From: Amycolatopsis keratiniphila subsp. keratiniphila
Lineage (GTDB): Bacteria > Actinomycetota > Actinomycetes > Mycobacteriales > Pseudonocardiaceae
DNA: 64,000 nucleotides
Assembly (NCBI RefSeq): GCF_001620365.2
Contig: NZ_LQMT02000042.1
Coordinates: 248,001 to 312,000 of the forward strand
Reading direction: 5' to 3'
Part shown: positions 15,797-23,671 of the stretch, in pieces
How the letters are laid out: the number at the start of each line of letters is the position of its first letter
How positions within the stretch are numbered: the stretch's first letter is position 1
Notes under the pieces: model-generated
Database searches by the model: none
What the model saw: only the letters and a program-made list of their open reading frames with translations
What the model was told of the DNA's origin: nothing
Made by a program: the position numbers and the translations under genes

Positions 15797-16270
15797 ATGT
15801 CGGAAGCGCTCGACGCACTGGACGCGCGGCTGCTGCTGTTGCTCACCGACTCGCCCCGGCTCGGCGTGCTCGAATGCGCCCGCCGTCTCGGCGTCGCGCG
15901 GGGCACCGTGCAGGCGAGGCTGGACCGGCTGACCGAACGCGGGATCCTCGGCGGGTTCCCGCCCGAACTCGACCTCGCGGCGATGGGATACGGCCTCACC
16001 GCGTTCGCCGTGCTGGAGATCGCGCAGGGCCGCCGGGCCGAGGTCGCGGAGGCGCTGTCCGCCATCGACGAGGTCTGCGAGGTCCACGCGACGACCGGGC
16101 AGGGCGATCTCTTCGTGCGGATGGTGGCGCGCAACAACGACGACCTGCAGCGCGTGGTGGACGAGGTGGTCGGCGCGCCGTACGTGCGGCGGACGTCGAC
16201 GTCGATCGCGTTGTCGACGCCGGTTCCGCCGCGCGTACGGCCGCTGCTCGAACGGCTGGCGAGGAGCTAG
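15797..16270 (+). CDS. Lrp/AsnC-family transcriptional regulator (probable hpd regulator)
   Basis: 157 residues. N-terminal winged helix-turn-helix (ALDARLLLLLTDSPRLGVLE, then RLGVARGTVQARLDRLTERG), followed by the RAM-type ligand/oligomer domain with GVDEV-like AIDEVCEVHATTGQGDLFVR. Start fixed by AGGAGGT at 15784-15790, 7 nt before ATG 15797; an upstream ATG at 15695 would run through this ribosome site. It probably senses an aromatic amino acid or keto acid and controls hpd and itself (inference from divergent placement). Its 3' end overlaps the MBL gene tail-to-tail by 4 nt. Confidence 0.88.
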   Translation: MSEALDALDARLLLLLTDSPRLGVLECARRLGVARGTVQARLDRLTERGILGGFPPELDLAAMGYGLTAFAVLEIAQGRRAEVAEALSAIDEVCEVHATTGQGDLFVRMVARNNDDLQRVVDEVVGAPYVRRTSTSIALSTPVPPRVRPLLERLARS

Positions 16271-17070
16271 CCCACCTGGCTCAGGTACCGCTTCGCCGAC
16301 CGCTGGACGGCCTCATGCCCGTCCGTGCGGATGATCGCGTCCCACCAGGCGCCGTAGATCGCCTCGAACGCGTACGGTTCGAGCAGTTCGGCCGCGCGGC
16401 GGACGACCTCGGGGCGCTCCGGGATCAGGTTCGGGTAGCTGTACATCATGCCGACGAAGCGGCGGTCGGGGATGACCTGCAGGATGTCGCCCGAGAGCAC
16501 CGCGCCGCGGCCGTTCTCCCCGGCGGGCCAGTGCAGCACGGTGCCGCCGGCGAAATGCACGCCGAGGTTGATGAGCCGCAGGCCGGGGGCGACGTCGAGG
16601 GTCGTCCCGCTCCACAGCTTGATCGCCGGATCCGGCCTGCCGATCCACTGCTGGTCGCCCTCGTGCAGGTAGATGGGCGCGTCGAAGGCGTGGGCCCACT
16701 CGACCATGGTGGTGTAGTAGTGCGGGTGGCTGATCGCGATGCCGGTGAGCCCGCCGAGGTCACGGACCTTGGCGACGAGGTCGTCGTCGATGAAGCCCGC
16801 GCAGTCCCACAGGAAGTTGCCGGATTCAGCCTTGACCAGCAGCGCGCGCTCGCCGATGGCGAAGTTGGGAGTGGACCCGACCCCGATGAGGCCGGGGCCC
16901 TGCTCCTCGATACGTGCCTGATACGTCCCGCTCGCGCGGACGGCGTTCAGATCGGTCCACCGCTGCCCGGCCTGCGGGATGTACTGACGTTCGTCCTCGC
17001 AGATCGGGCAGTCGGACCGGGGTTCCGCGTACTGCATGCCGCAGGCGACGCAGATGGGGTGTTCGCTCAT
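16267..17070 (-). CDS. Zinc-ribbon plus metallo-beta-lactamase-fold hydrolase with reduced HxHxDH motif
   Basis: 267 residues. Residues 1-30 form a rubredoxin-like ribbon, CVACGMQYAEPRSDCPIC, with two CxxC pairs. The rest is an MBL fold (GVGSTPNFAIGERALLV, CAGFIDDDLVAKVRDLGG). Where MBL enzymes normally have HxHxDH, this protein has SHPHYYTTMVEW: the first two His are kept but Asp and the third His are absent. A later His (GVHFAGGTVLHW) and the segment SGDILQVIPD are present. ATG 17070 is chosen because GGAGGG precedes it by 7 nt. Substrate unknown; I would not assume beta-lactamase or glyoxalase activity. It lies between hpd-lrp and greA without obvious operon partners. Confidence 0.75.
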   Translation of the reverse strand: MSEHPICVACGMQYAEPRSDCPICEDERQYIPQAGQRWTDLNAVRASGTYQARIEEQGPGLIGVGSTPNFAIGERALLVKAESGNFLWDCAGFIDDDLVAKVRDLGGLTGIAISHPHYYTTMVEWAHAFDAPIYLHEGDQQWIGRPDPAIKLWSGTTLDVAPGLRLINLGVHFAGGTVLHWPAGENGRGAVLSGDILQVIPDRRFVGMMYSYPNLIPERPEVVRRAAELLEPYAFEAIYGAWWDAIIRTDGHEAVQRSAKRYLSQVG

Positions 17071-17115
17071 CGTTTCCCTCCAGAATTCTCCGGAGGTCAC
17101 GCTAACGGCTCATAT

Positions 17116-17145
17116 GCGCGCCCGGCCATATCGGGCCGGGCGCGC
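17116..17145 (-). terminator. Terminator hairpin after greA
   Basis: Perfect 12-bp GC-rich stem (GCGCGCCCGGCC) with a 6-nt loop, 8 nt beyond the greA stop. No clear T-run, as is common in actinobacteria. Confidence 0.6.
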
Positions 17146-17153
17146 GGAGTGGC

Positions 17154-17645
17154 TCACTTGCCGGTGTACGGCACGGCCTTGACGAGGGTCACCTTCTGGA
17201 TGCTGCCGTTGGGCAGCTCGTACTCGCGGGTCTCGCCCTCTTTGGCGCCGAGCAGCGCCTTGCCGAGGGGGGACTCCGGCGAGTAGACGTCGAGGTCGCC
17301 CTCGGTGCCCTCTTCGCGGGTCGCCAAGAGGAAGTTCTCGTCCTCGTCGTCGCCGTCGTAACGCACGGTGAGGACCTTGCCCGGTCCGGCGCTGCCGTCG
17401 TTGGCGGGCGGCTCGCCCACCTTGGCCGAGCGGAGGAGCTCCTGGAGGTGGCGGATGCGGGCCTCGTGCTGGCCCTGCTCCTCACGGGCGGCGTGGTAGC
17501 CGCCGTTCTCCTTGAGGTCGCCCTCTTCCCGGCTGTCGTTGATCTTCGCAGCGATGACCGGGCGGAGCTCGATGTAGTGGTCGAGTTCCTGCTTGAGCCT
17601 GTCGTAGGCATCCTGGGTCAGCCAGGTCACCTTTGTGTCGCTCAC
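17154..17645 (-). CDS. greA: Transcription elongation factor GreA
   Basis: Binds RNA polymerase and stimulates cleavage of backtracked transcripts. About 163 residues, normal length. The N-terminal coiled coil carries the tip motif with two acidic residues (INDSREEGDLKENGGYHAA, Asp and Glu in EEGDLKEN), and the C-terminal FKBP-like domain ends ELPNGSIQKVTLVKAVPY. Start: AGGAG is 9 nt before GTG 17645 (MSDTKVTWL); ATG 17654 overlaps that ribosome site and is less likely. Bracketed by hairpins, so probably monocistronic. The greA - DUF4307 - mca order is conserved in actinobacteria. Confidence 0.93.
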   Translation of the reverse strand: MSDTKVTWLTQDAYDRLKQELDHYIELRPVIAAKINDSREEGDLKENGGYHAAREEQGQHEARIRHLQELLRSAKVGEPPANDGSAGPGKVLTVRYDGDDEDENFLLATREEGTEGDLDVYSPESPLGKALLGAKEGETREYELPNGSIQKVTLVKAVPYTGK

Positions 17646-17734
17646 GGTCACCATCTCCTAGTAGGGCCTGCCAGGCTTGGGTGTACAAGCCGGCCACCGG
17701 ACCGGCATGGCGCGCCGGCCTGGCTGAGATAAAG

Positions 17735-17761
17735 GAAAAACACGGCCCGTCTTGGGCCGTG
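17735..17761 (-). terminator. Intrinsic terminator with U-run after the DUF4307 gene (or greA attenuator)
   Basis: Read on the minus strand: perfect 8-bp stem CACGGCCC with a 5-nt loop, followed directly by TTTTTCC. A canonical U-run is rare in this window. It lies 92 nt after the DUF4307 stop and about 90 nt before the greA start. Confidence 0.65.
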
Positions 17762-17853
17762 CCGGTAGATCAGAGTAACACGGCGCGAGGTATCGCCGCC
17801 GGTGGAATTCGGTCGCGCCTCGGCGTTGGGCGCCTGTTTCACCCCGTTGGCCG

Positions 17854-18309
17854 CTATGGCCTTGACAGGTACCGTGGTACGTCGTATGAGCACCCGAAGA
17901 TATCAGCCGTGACCGGCTTTCCGATGCTCTTGATGGTGGTCGTCACCCGGCTGTTCTTCGAACCAGGCTGAACGAGGACCTCTTTACGGCCGCTTTCCGC
18001 GCCGGCCTTGTCACGGACCCGGACGACGCACACGCCGGGCCGGTTCACATCGTCCCTGGTCACGTTGATGGTGATCTCCATCGCGTCACCCGGCTTCTCG
18101 TCGAACGAGACGCGTTCGCCCTCGATGGGCGCGCTGCCGAAGTTCGTGTACGCGACATAGGCGATTCCGCCGCTGACCAGCAGCGCGATCACGCCGAACA
18201 CCAGCCGCCGCCAGCGGGCGGGCTTCGCGGCACGGGTCTTGCCGTACCGATCTCCCGGCACGTCCGTCCGGGTGTTTTCCGCGGTGGGAGCGTCCTGTCC
18301 CGTGCTCAA
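17854..18309 (-). CDS. DUF4307 membrane-anchored protein
   Basis: 151 residues. A hydrophilic N-terminus (about 1-33) containing DRYG is followed by one transmembrane helix (LVFGVIALLVSGGIAYVAYT, about 36-55). An extracytoplasmic beta domain with cysteines in GVCVVRVRDK and DIFGCSYDVP completes it. This layout and the position between greA and mca identify DUF4307, of unknown function. The start appears to be TTG at 18309, preceded by GGGAGG at 7 nt, divergent from mca. The conserved adjacency suggests, but does not prove, a link with envelope or mycothiol physiology. Confidence 0.85.
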   Translation of the reverse strand: MSTGQDAPTAENTRTDVPGDRYGKTRAAKPARWRRLVFGVIALLVSGGIAYVAYTNFGSAPIEGERVSFDEKPGDAMEITINVTRDDVNRPGVCVVRVRDKAGAESGRKEVLVQPGSKNSRVTTTIKSIGKPVTADIFGCSYDVPRYLSRP

Positions 18310-18455
18310 CCCGGGCCTCCCGGTTGGTGTCGTCGTGCTCGCAGGGACAATGGGGGCGTATGCGAGTGGTTCCCCTCGAGTATCCGCGCCCGGCCGGGCG
18401 GCCCGTCAGGCAGGGTCTGGAGGGGAATAGGGAACGAGAAGGGGACGTTCGGAGC

Positions 18456-19349
18456 ATGGTGTCTGCCGATGAACCGCCGAAGTCACGCCTCCGCCTGATG
18501 GCGGTGCACGCGCACCCCGACGACGAGTCGAGCAAGGGTGCCGCCACCATGGCCAGGTACGCCGCCGAAGGGCACGAGGTCATGGTCGTGACCTGCACCG
18601 GCGGCGAAGCGGGCAGTGTGCTGAACCCGGCCATGGACCGTCCCGAAGTACTGACCAACATGACCGAGATCCGCCGGGAGGAGATGGCCCGCGCGGCCAA
18701 GATCCTCGGTGTGAGCCACACCTGGCTCGGGTTCGTCGACTCGGGCCTGCCCGAGGGCGACCCGCTTCCGCCGGTCCCCGAGGGCTCGTTCGCGGTCATC
18801 CCGCTCGAAGAGTCCACCGGTGCCCTGGTGAAGGTCATCCGCGAGTTCCGCCCGCACGTGATCGTCACCTACGACGAGAACGGCGGGTACCCGCACCCCG
18901 ACCACATCCGCACGCACGAGATCTCGGTCGCGGCCTTCGACGCCGCGGGCGAGGAGGAGCGGTACCCGGAGGCAGGCGAGCCGTGGCAGCCGATGAAGCT
19001 GTACTACGTGCACGGGTTCTCGCGCGCCAGGATGACCGTGTTCCACGAGGCACTGCTCGCGCGCGGCCTGGAGTCGCCGTACGAGGAGTGGCTCAAGTCG
19101 TGGGACCCGGACAAGGCCGACGTCATGGAGCGGGTGACCACGCGCGTCGAATGCGGCGAGTACTTCGAGCAGCGTGACGAGGCGCTCAAGGCGCACGCCA
19201 CCCAGATCGACCCGAACAGCCGCTGGTTCGCCGTCCCGCGCGACCTGCAGCGCGAGGTCTGGCCGACCGAGGAGTACGAGCTGGTCCGCTCACTGGTGGA
19301 CAGCACCCTGCCGGAGGACGATCTGTTCGCCGGCTTGAAGGAGGGCTAG
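18456..19349 (+). CDS. mca: Mycothiol S-conjugate amidase
   Basis: Zinc-dependent PIG-L/LmbE-type deacetylase that cleaves mycothiol S-conjugates to a mercapturic acid, for export of electrophiles. About 297 residues. Zinc-site motif VHAHPDDESSKGAATMARYA near the N-terminus and a second His motif YPHPDHIRTHEI. The PHVIVTYDENGGYPHPDH stretch is diagnostic for the Mca/MshB family, and the long C-terminal region separates it from MshB. The ORF is open to 18324; I chose ATG 18456 (MVSADEPPKS), which places the catalytic motif at the family's usual distance. It is followed with no gap by a small membrane-protein gene. It marks a mycothiol-making actinobacterium. Confidence 0.92.
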   Translation: MVSADEPPKSRLRLMAVHAHPDDESSKGAATMARYAAEGHEVMVVTCTGGEAGSVLNPAMDRPEVLTNMTEIRREEMARAAKILGVSHTWLGFVDSGLPEGDPLPPVPEGSFAVIPLEESTGALVKVIREFRPHVIVTYDENGGYPHPDHIRTHEISVAAFDAAGEEERYPEAGEPWQPMKLYYVHGFSRARMTVFHEALLARGLESPYEEWLKSWDPDKADVMERVTTRVECGEYFEQRDEALKAHATQIDPNSRWFAVPRDLQREVWPTEEYELVRSLVDSTLPEDDLFAGLKEG

Positions 19350-19679
19350 ATGAGTTTCGTGGTGCCGGCGTTCGCCGTCGTTCCGGTGACGGTGTCGTCG
19401 CAGTTCCTGGCGCAGCAGCCGGGCAACGGCGACAACGGCGGCCAAGGTGAGGACTTCGGCAAGTCGTCGCCGGTGGGTTTCCTGATCCTGATCCTGTTCC
19501 TGATCGCCGTCGCGCTGCTGGTGCGGTCGATGACCAAGCACCTGAAGCGGTTGCCGGAGAGCTTCGACGAGCCCGCCGCTCCCGTGGAGGAGGCTCCCGC
19601 TTCGGAAGCCACCGAGGCTCCGAAGGCCGAGAGCGAGCCGGTCGCGAAGGCCGAGAAACCGACCGCCAAGTCCGACTGA
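19350..19679 (+). CDS. Small single-pass membrane protein, translationally coupled to mca
   Basis: 109 residues. A short N-terminal hydrophobic stretch, a Gln/Gly/Asn linker (QPGNGDNGGQGEDFG), then one clear helix VGFLILILFLIAVALLVRSM (about 42-61). The cytoplasmic tail is charged and rich in Ala/Glu/Pro/Lys. The ATG immediately follows the mca stop codon with no gap, implying coupled translation. Mycobacteria have a similar small protein directly after mca. Function unknown. Confidence 0.75.
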   Translation: MSFVVPAFAVVPVTVSSQFLAQQPGNGDNGGQGEDFGKSSPVGFLILILFLIAVALLVRSMTKHLKRLPESFDEPAAPVEEAPASEATEAPKAESEPVAKAEKPTAKSD

Positions 19680-19687
19680 GCGCTGCT

Positions 19688-19734
19688 ATGAACGGTCCGT
19701 TCCTTGCAAATTTTGCAAGGAACGGACCGTTCAT
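19688..19734. repeat. Near-perfect palindrome between convergent genes (family with 52310)
   Basis: Perfect 23-nt arms around a single central base; core ATGAACGG-TC-CGTTCCTTGC. The same core, with GA replacing TC, forms the hairpin at 52310-52364. It fills most of the 72-nt gap between the mca-linked gene and pnkp. Confidence 0.75.
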
Positions 19735-19751
19735 GGCATTTCCAAAGCGCG

Positions 19752-22244
19752 TCAGAGGCGCGGATCGACCGGATCCGACTCCAGCGCCAGCACGGCGAAC
19801 ACGCACTCGTGCACCCGCCAAAGCGGTTCCCCGCGCGCCAGCCGCTCCAGCGCCTCCAGTCCCAGCGCGTACTCGCGCGACGCCAGTGCCCGCTTCCGGT
19901 TGAGCCCCCGCTTGCGCAGGCGCGAGAGGTTCGCCGGCAGCGTGTAGTCCGGCCCGTAGATGATCCGCAGGTACTCGCGCCCGCGCACCTTCACCCCGGG
20001 CTGCACCAACCCGCGCGCGCCGCGCGTCAGGTTCGCCGCCGGTTTGACGACCATGCCCTCGCCGCCCGCGCCGGTCAGCTCCAGCCACCACTCGACGCCG
20101 CGTGCGACCGAAGCCGGGTCGGTGGTGTCGACGGCCAGTGTCCGCGTCCGCGTGAACCGGTCGCCGGTGAGCCGGTCCAGCAGCGAGAGATGCCACTCGT
20201 GCGGCCGGTCGTGGTACGCGTGGCCCTCCGACGCCAGGAGCTGGAACGGTGCCAGCCGGACGCCGTCGAGGCCGTCGGTCGGCCAGCAGTAACGCCGGTA
20301 CGCCTGCCGGTACGCGTCCACAGTGGACTCGCGAGTCCGGGTGCGGGCCAAAAGTTCCGACACGTCGATCCCGCGAGCGGCGGCCGCGTCCAGCGACGCG
20401 ACGGCGGCGGGCAGCACGGACTGCGCCGCCGCGCCGACGGCCGCGTACTGGCCCGAGATCAGCGACCCGGCCTTCGCGCTCCACGGCAGCAACTCCGTGT
20501 CGAGCAGCAGCCAGCCGGTGTCCAGTTCCTCGAACAGCTCCGACGCCGCTTCGCGCACATCGGCGAGCAGCCGCGCGTTCTGGTCCGGAGTGAAGAACGG
20601 ACGGCCGGTGCGGGTGTAGATCGCGCCGGGCCCGTGGATCCCGAACCGCGCGGGAGCCACGTCGTCGTCACGGCACACGAGCACGACGGCCCGCGAGCCC
20701 ATGTGCTTCTCCTCGCACAGGACGTGATCGACACCCGCCGCGCGGAACTCGGCGAACGCCTCCTCGGGATGTTCGAGGTAGCCGTCCGCGGCGGACGTCG
20801 AACACGGCGCCATGGTCGGCGGCAGGTACGGCAGCCAGCGCGGGTCGACGGCGAAGCGGCTCATCACCTCGAGCGCCGCCGCCGACTGTTCGGCGGAGAC
20901 CCCCACCCGGCCGTGGTGCCGGGTCTCGACGATCCGTTTCCCGGTGACGTCGCCCAGTTCCAGCACCGCGGGCTCGCGTCCGCCCAGCGGCCGCGCCGGT
21001 TCGAGTGGCCGGGCCGGCTCGTACCAGACCTTCTTCGCCTTCACCGAGACGACTTCCCGTTCCGGGTAACGCAAAGCGGTCAGCTTGCCGCCGAACACGC
21101 AGCCCGTGTCGAGACACATGGTCCCGTTGATCCACTCCGGCTCCAGCGTCGGCGTGTGTCCATAAAGGACCATCGCCTTGCCGCGGTAGTCGCGCGCCCA
21201 CGGCAATCGCACCGGCAGGCCGTACTCGTCGGTCTCGCCGGTGGTGTCGCCGTACAGCGCGGTGCTCCGCACCCGGCCGGACGCGCGCCCGTGGAACTTC
21301 TCGGGCAGGCCCGCGTGCGCGACGACGAGGTTGCCGCCGTCGAGGACGTAGTGCGCGATGAGTCCTTCGCAGAAGGCGTGCGCCTTCGCGCGAAACTCCT
21401 CGTCCTGCGCGGAAAGCTGCTCCAACGACTCCGCGAGGCCGTGCGTGGTCTTGACGTTGCGCCCGTTCAGCGCGCGGACCAGCTTCTGCTCGTGGTTCCC
21501 GCAGACGACCAGCGCGCTGCCCGCCTCGGCCATCGCCATCACGCGACGCAGCACGCCCGGCGTGTCGGGGCCGCGGTCGACGAGGTCGCCGACGAACACG
21601 GCGGTCCGTCCCTCCGGGTGCACGCCGTCGACGTACCCCAGTTCGGTGAGCAGTTCGTCAAGTTCCTCGCGGCAGCCGTGGACGTCGCCGATGACGTCGA
21701 ACGGTCCGGTCAGGTCGCGACGGTCGTTGCGCAGCGGCTCGACGACGATCTCCGCTTCGGCGATCTCGGCCTCGCTCCGCAACACGTGCACGCGACGGAA
21801 ACCTTCGCGCTCCAACGACTTCAGCGAACGGTGCAGTTCACCGCGCTGACGCCGGACGACGTGCTCGCCGAAGTCGCGGTCCGGCCGGGCCTCATTGCGT
21901 TCCTGGCAGACCTTCACGGGCAGATCCAGCACGATCGCCGTCGGAAGGACGTCGTACTCCTTCGCCAGCTTCAGCAGGCTCGCCCGCGACGCGCGCTGGA
22001 CGTTCGTCGCGTCGATGACGGTGATCCGTCCCGCTTCGAGCCGCTTCGCCGCGACGTAGTGGAGCACGTCGAAAGCGGCGCCCGAGGCGCTCTGATCGTT
22101 CTCGTCGTCGGCCACCAGGCCGCGGAAGTAGTCGCTGGACAGTACTTGGGTGGGCGCGAAATGCGTCCGCGCGAAGGTCGACTTACCGGAGCCGGAGGCG
22201 CCGACGAGCACGACGAGGGACATGTCGGGAATGGTCAGTTTCAT
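19752..22244 (-). CDS. pnkp: Bacterial polynucleotide kinase-phosphatase (RNA repair Pnkp)
   Basis: 830 residues, the expected size. It heals and can seal cleaved RNA together with Hen1. Three domains in order: 5'-OH kinase with Walker A GASGSGKST at about 14-22; metallophosphoesterase with GDVHGCREELDELL near 190, then GDLVDRGPDTPG and CGNHE; and a C-terminal adenylyltransferase (ligase-like) domain with the nucleotidyl lysine in CEEKHMGSRAVVL near 510. Start ATG 22244 lies inside the hen1 stop (ATGA overlap), so the two are translationally coupled. The reading frame is open upstream to 23657, but that part is antisense-like and is real only from 22244. It sits inside an otherwise conserved chromosomal backbone. 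Confidence 0.92.
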   Translation of the reverse strand: MKLTIPDMSLVVLVGASGSGKSTFARTHFAPTQVLSSDYFRGLVADDENDQSASGAAFDVLHYVAAKRLEAGRITVIDATNVQRASRASLLKLAKEYDVLPTAIVLDLPVKVCQERNEARPDRDFGEHVVRRQRGELHRSLKSLEREGFRRVHVLRSEAEIAEAEIVVEPLRNDRRDLTGPFDVIGDVHGCREELDELLTELGYVDGVHPEGRTAVFVGDLVDRGPDTPGVLRRVMAMAEAGSALVVCGNHEQKLVRALNGRNVKTTHGLAESLEQLSAQDEEFRAKAHAFCEGLIAHYVLDGGNLVVAHAGLPEKFHGRASGRVRSTALYGDTTGETDEYGLPVRLPWARDYRGKAMVLYGHTPTLEPEWINGTMCLDTGCVFGGKLTALRYPEREVVSVKAKKVWYEPARPLEPARPLGGREPAVLELGDVTGKRIVETRHHGRVGVSAEQSAAALEVMSRFAVDPRWLPYLPPTMAPCSTSAADGYLEHPEEAFAEFRAAGVDHVLCEEKHMGSRAVVLVCRDDDVAPARFGIHGPGAIYTRTGRPFFTPDQNARLLADVREAASELFEELDTGWLLLDTELLPWSAKAGSLISGQYAAVGAAAQSVLPAAVASLDAAAARGIDVSELLARTRTRESTVDAYRQAYRRYCWPTDGLDGVRLAPFQLLASEGHAYHDRPHEWHLSLLDRLTGDRFTRTRTLAVDTTDPASVARGVEWWLELTGAGGEGMVVKPAANLTRGARGLVQPGVKVRGREYLRIIYGPDYTLPANLSRLRKRGLNRKRALASREYALGLEALERLARGEPLWRVHECVFAVLALESDPVDPRL

Positions 22245-23608
22245 GCCATGGCCTCCTTCCGAGACGTGAAGACCGCCATTTGGGTCGGCGGTCCTGATTC
22301 CTGGGACTCCTGTCCCACCGGCAGATGGCGGACGTCGTAGCCGCGCCGTGCCGCGACTCCTTCGGCCCACGTGCGGAACTGCTCGCGTGTCCACTCGAAA
22401 CGGTGGTCGGCGTGCCGGAACCGGCCTTCTCCGAGGAATTCGAAGTGCCGGTTGTACTCGGCGTTCGGCGTCGTGACGAGCACCGTCCGCGGCGCGGCGA
22501 CCCCGAACACGGCGTGCTCCAGCGCGGGAAGGCGCTCCTCGTCGACGTGCTCGATCACCTCCATCAGCACGGCCGCGTCGTAGCCGGCCAGCGACGGATC
22601 CGCGTAGGTCAGCGCGGACTGCTTCAGGGTGATCCGCGACTTGTCCTTCAGTCGCTTTTCGGCGATGTCGAGCGCGCTCGCGGACACGTCGACACCGACG
22701 ATTTCGGTGAACGACGGCTCCTTCTGCAGCACGCGCAGCAACGCGCCACCACCGCAGCCGAGGTCGAGCACGCGCCGCGCGCCCGCCGCCCGGAGCGCCG
22801 CGAGCACACTGCCCTGACGCTGGACGGCCAGCGGTTCGGGCCGGTCCGGCTGCTCGGTGACCCTGGCCTCGGCTTCGGCGGGCACGTCGTCCGCCTCGGC
22901 GAGCCGGTCGAGCGCGTACGAGACGATCGGGCGACGGCGTTCGAGGTACCGGTTGGTGATCAGGTCGCGTTCCGGATGCGCGGCGAGCCAGCCTTCGCCG
23001 ACACGCAGCAGCTTGTCCGCTTCGTCCTGGCCGATCCAGTAGTGCTTGTCGCCGTCGAGGGCGGGCAGCAGGACGTACAGGTGCCGCAACGCGTCGACGA
23101 CGCGCTGAGTGCCGGTCAGCCGGAGGTCGACGTAGCGGGAATCGCCCCACCGCGGGAACTCGGGGTCGAGCGGGATGACCTTCGCCTCGACCTGCCAGCC
23201 GAGCGGTTCGAAGAGCTTGTGGACGACCTCGGCGCCGCCGCGCGCGGTCAGCGACGGGACCCGGATCTCCAGGTCGAAGCGCTCGTCGACGAGTTCCGGC
23301 CGGTTCGCGCACCGGCCTGCCAGCGCCGTGGTGAAGGCGGCCCGCAGCGCCACCGCCAGGTACGAGCCGCCCGCGTACGGACGGTCGTTGACGTACTGGG
23401 TCAGCGACGTGCCACCACCGCGCACGAGGTCGACCGGGTCGATCTCGACCAGCAACGCGACGGTGCAGCGTTCGTTGGACGCCTCCGGGTAGAAGACGTG
23501 CGCCGTCCCGGCCGAGAGCGTGAGCGATTGCGCCTTCTCCGGATGCTTGTGCAGGAGAAAGCCGAGGTCGGTGGCCGGGTTCCGGGTGGTGGTGATGGTC
23601 AAGAGCAC
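22241..23608 (-). CDS. hen1: 3'-terminal RNA ribose 2'-O-methyltransferase Hen1
   Basis: 455 residues. It methylates the 2'-OH at the 3' end of damaged RNA before sealing, protecting the site from recutting. N-terminal Pnkp-stimulating domain (LLTITTTRNPATDLGFLLHK at the start). C-terminal SAM methyltransferase: motif I RVLDLGCGGGALLRVL, and the Hen1 metal motif EVIEHVDEERLPALEH followed by TPNAEYN and HRFEW. Start taken at GTG 23608 (VLLTITTT), which matches the family's usual N-terminus; a TTG two codons later is an alternative. It is the first gene of the hen1-pnkp pair, divergent from the YyaL-type gene with 63 bp between starts. Confidence 0.93.
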   Translation of the reverse strand: MLLTITTTRNPATDLGFLLHKHPEKAQSLTLSAGTAHVFYPEASNERCTVALLVEIDPVDLVRGGGTSLTQYVNDRPYAGGSYLAVALRAAFTTALAGRCANRPELVDERFDLEIRVPSLTARGGAEVVHKLFEPLGWQVEAKVIPLDPEFPRWGDSRYVDLRLTGTQRVVDALRHLYVLLPALDGDKHYWIGQDEADKLLRVGEGWLAAHPERDLITNRYLERRRPIVSYALDRLAEADDVPAEAEARVTEQPDRPEPLAVQRQGSVLAALRAAGARRVLDLGCGGGALLRVLQKEPSFTEIVGVDVSASALDIAEKRLKDKSRITLKQSALTYADPSLAGYDAAVLMEVIEHVDEERLPALEHAVFGVAAPRTVLVTTPNAEYNRHFEFLGEGRFRHADHRFEWTREQFRTWAEGVAARRGYDVRHLPVGQESQESGPPTQMAVFTSRKEAMA

Positions 23609-23671
23609 CGGACGAGTGTCGCGCAGACGGCCGTTCTGCGCGCCCGCTTTTCCGCATGCGACCCTGGTGAC

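Noticed and set aside
22325..23671. Upstream extension of the YyaL-type frame
   Set aside because: Runs antisense through hen1; the family N-terminus SPYLLQHAENPVDWW begins just after ATG 23672.
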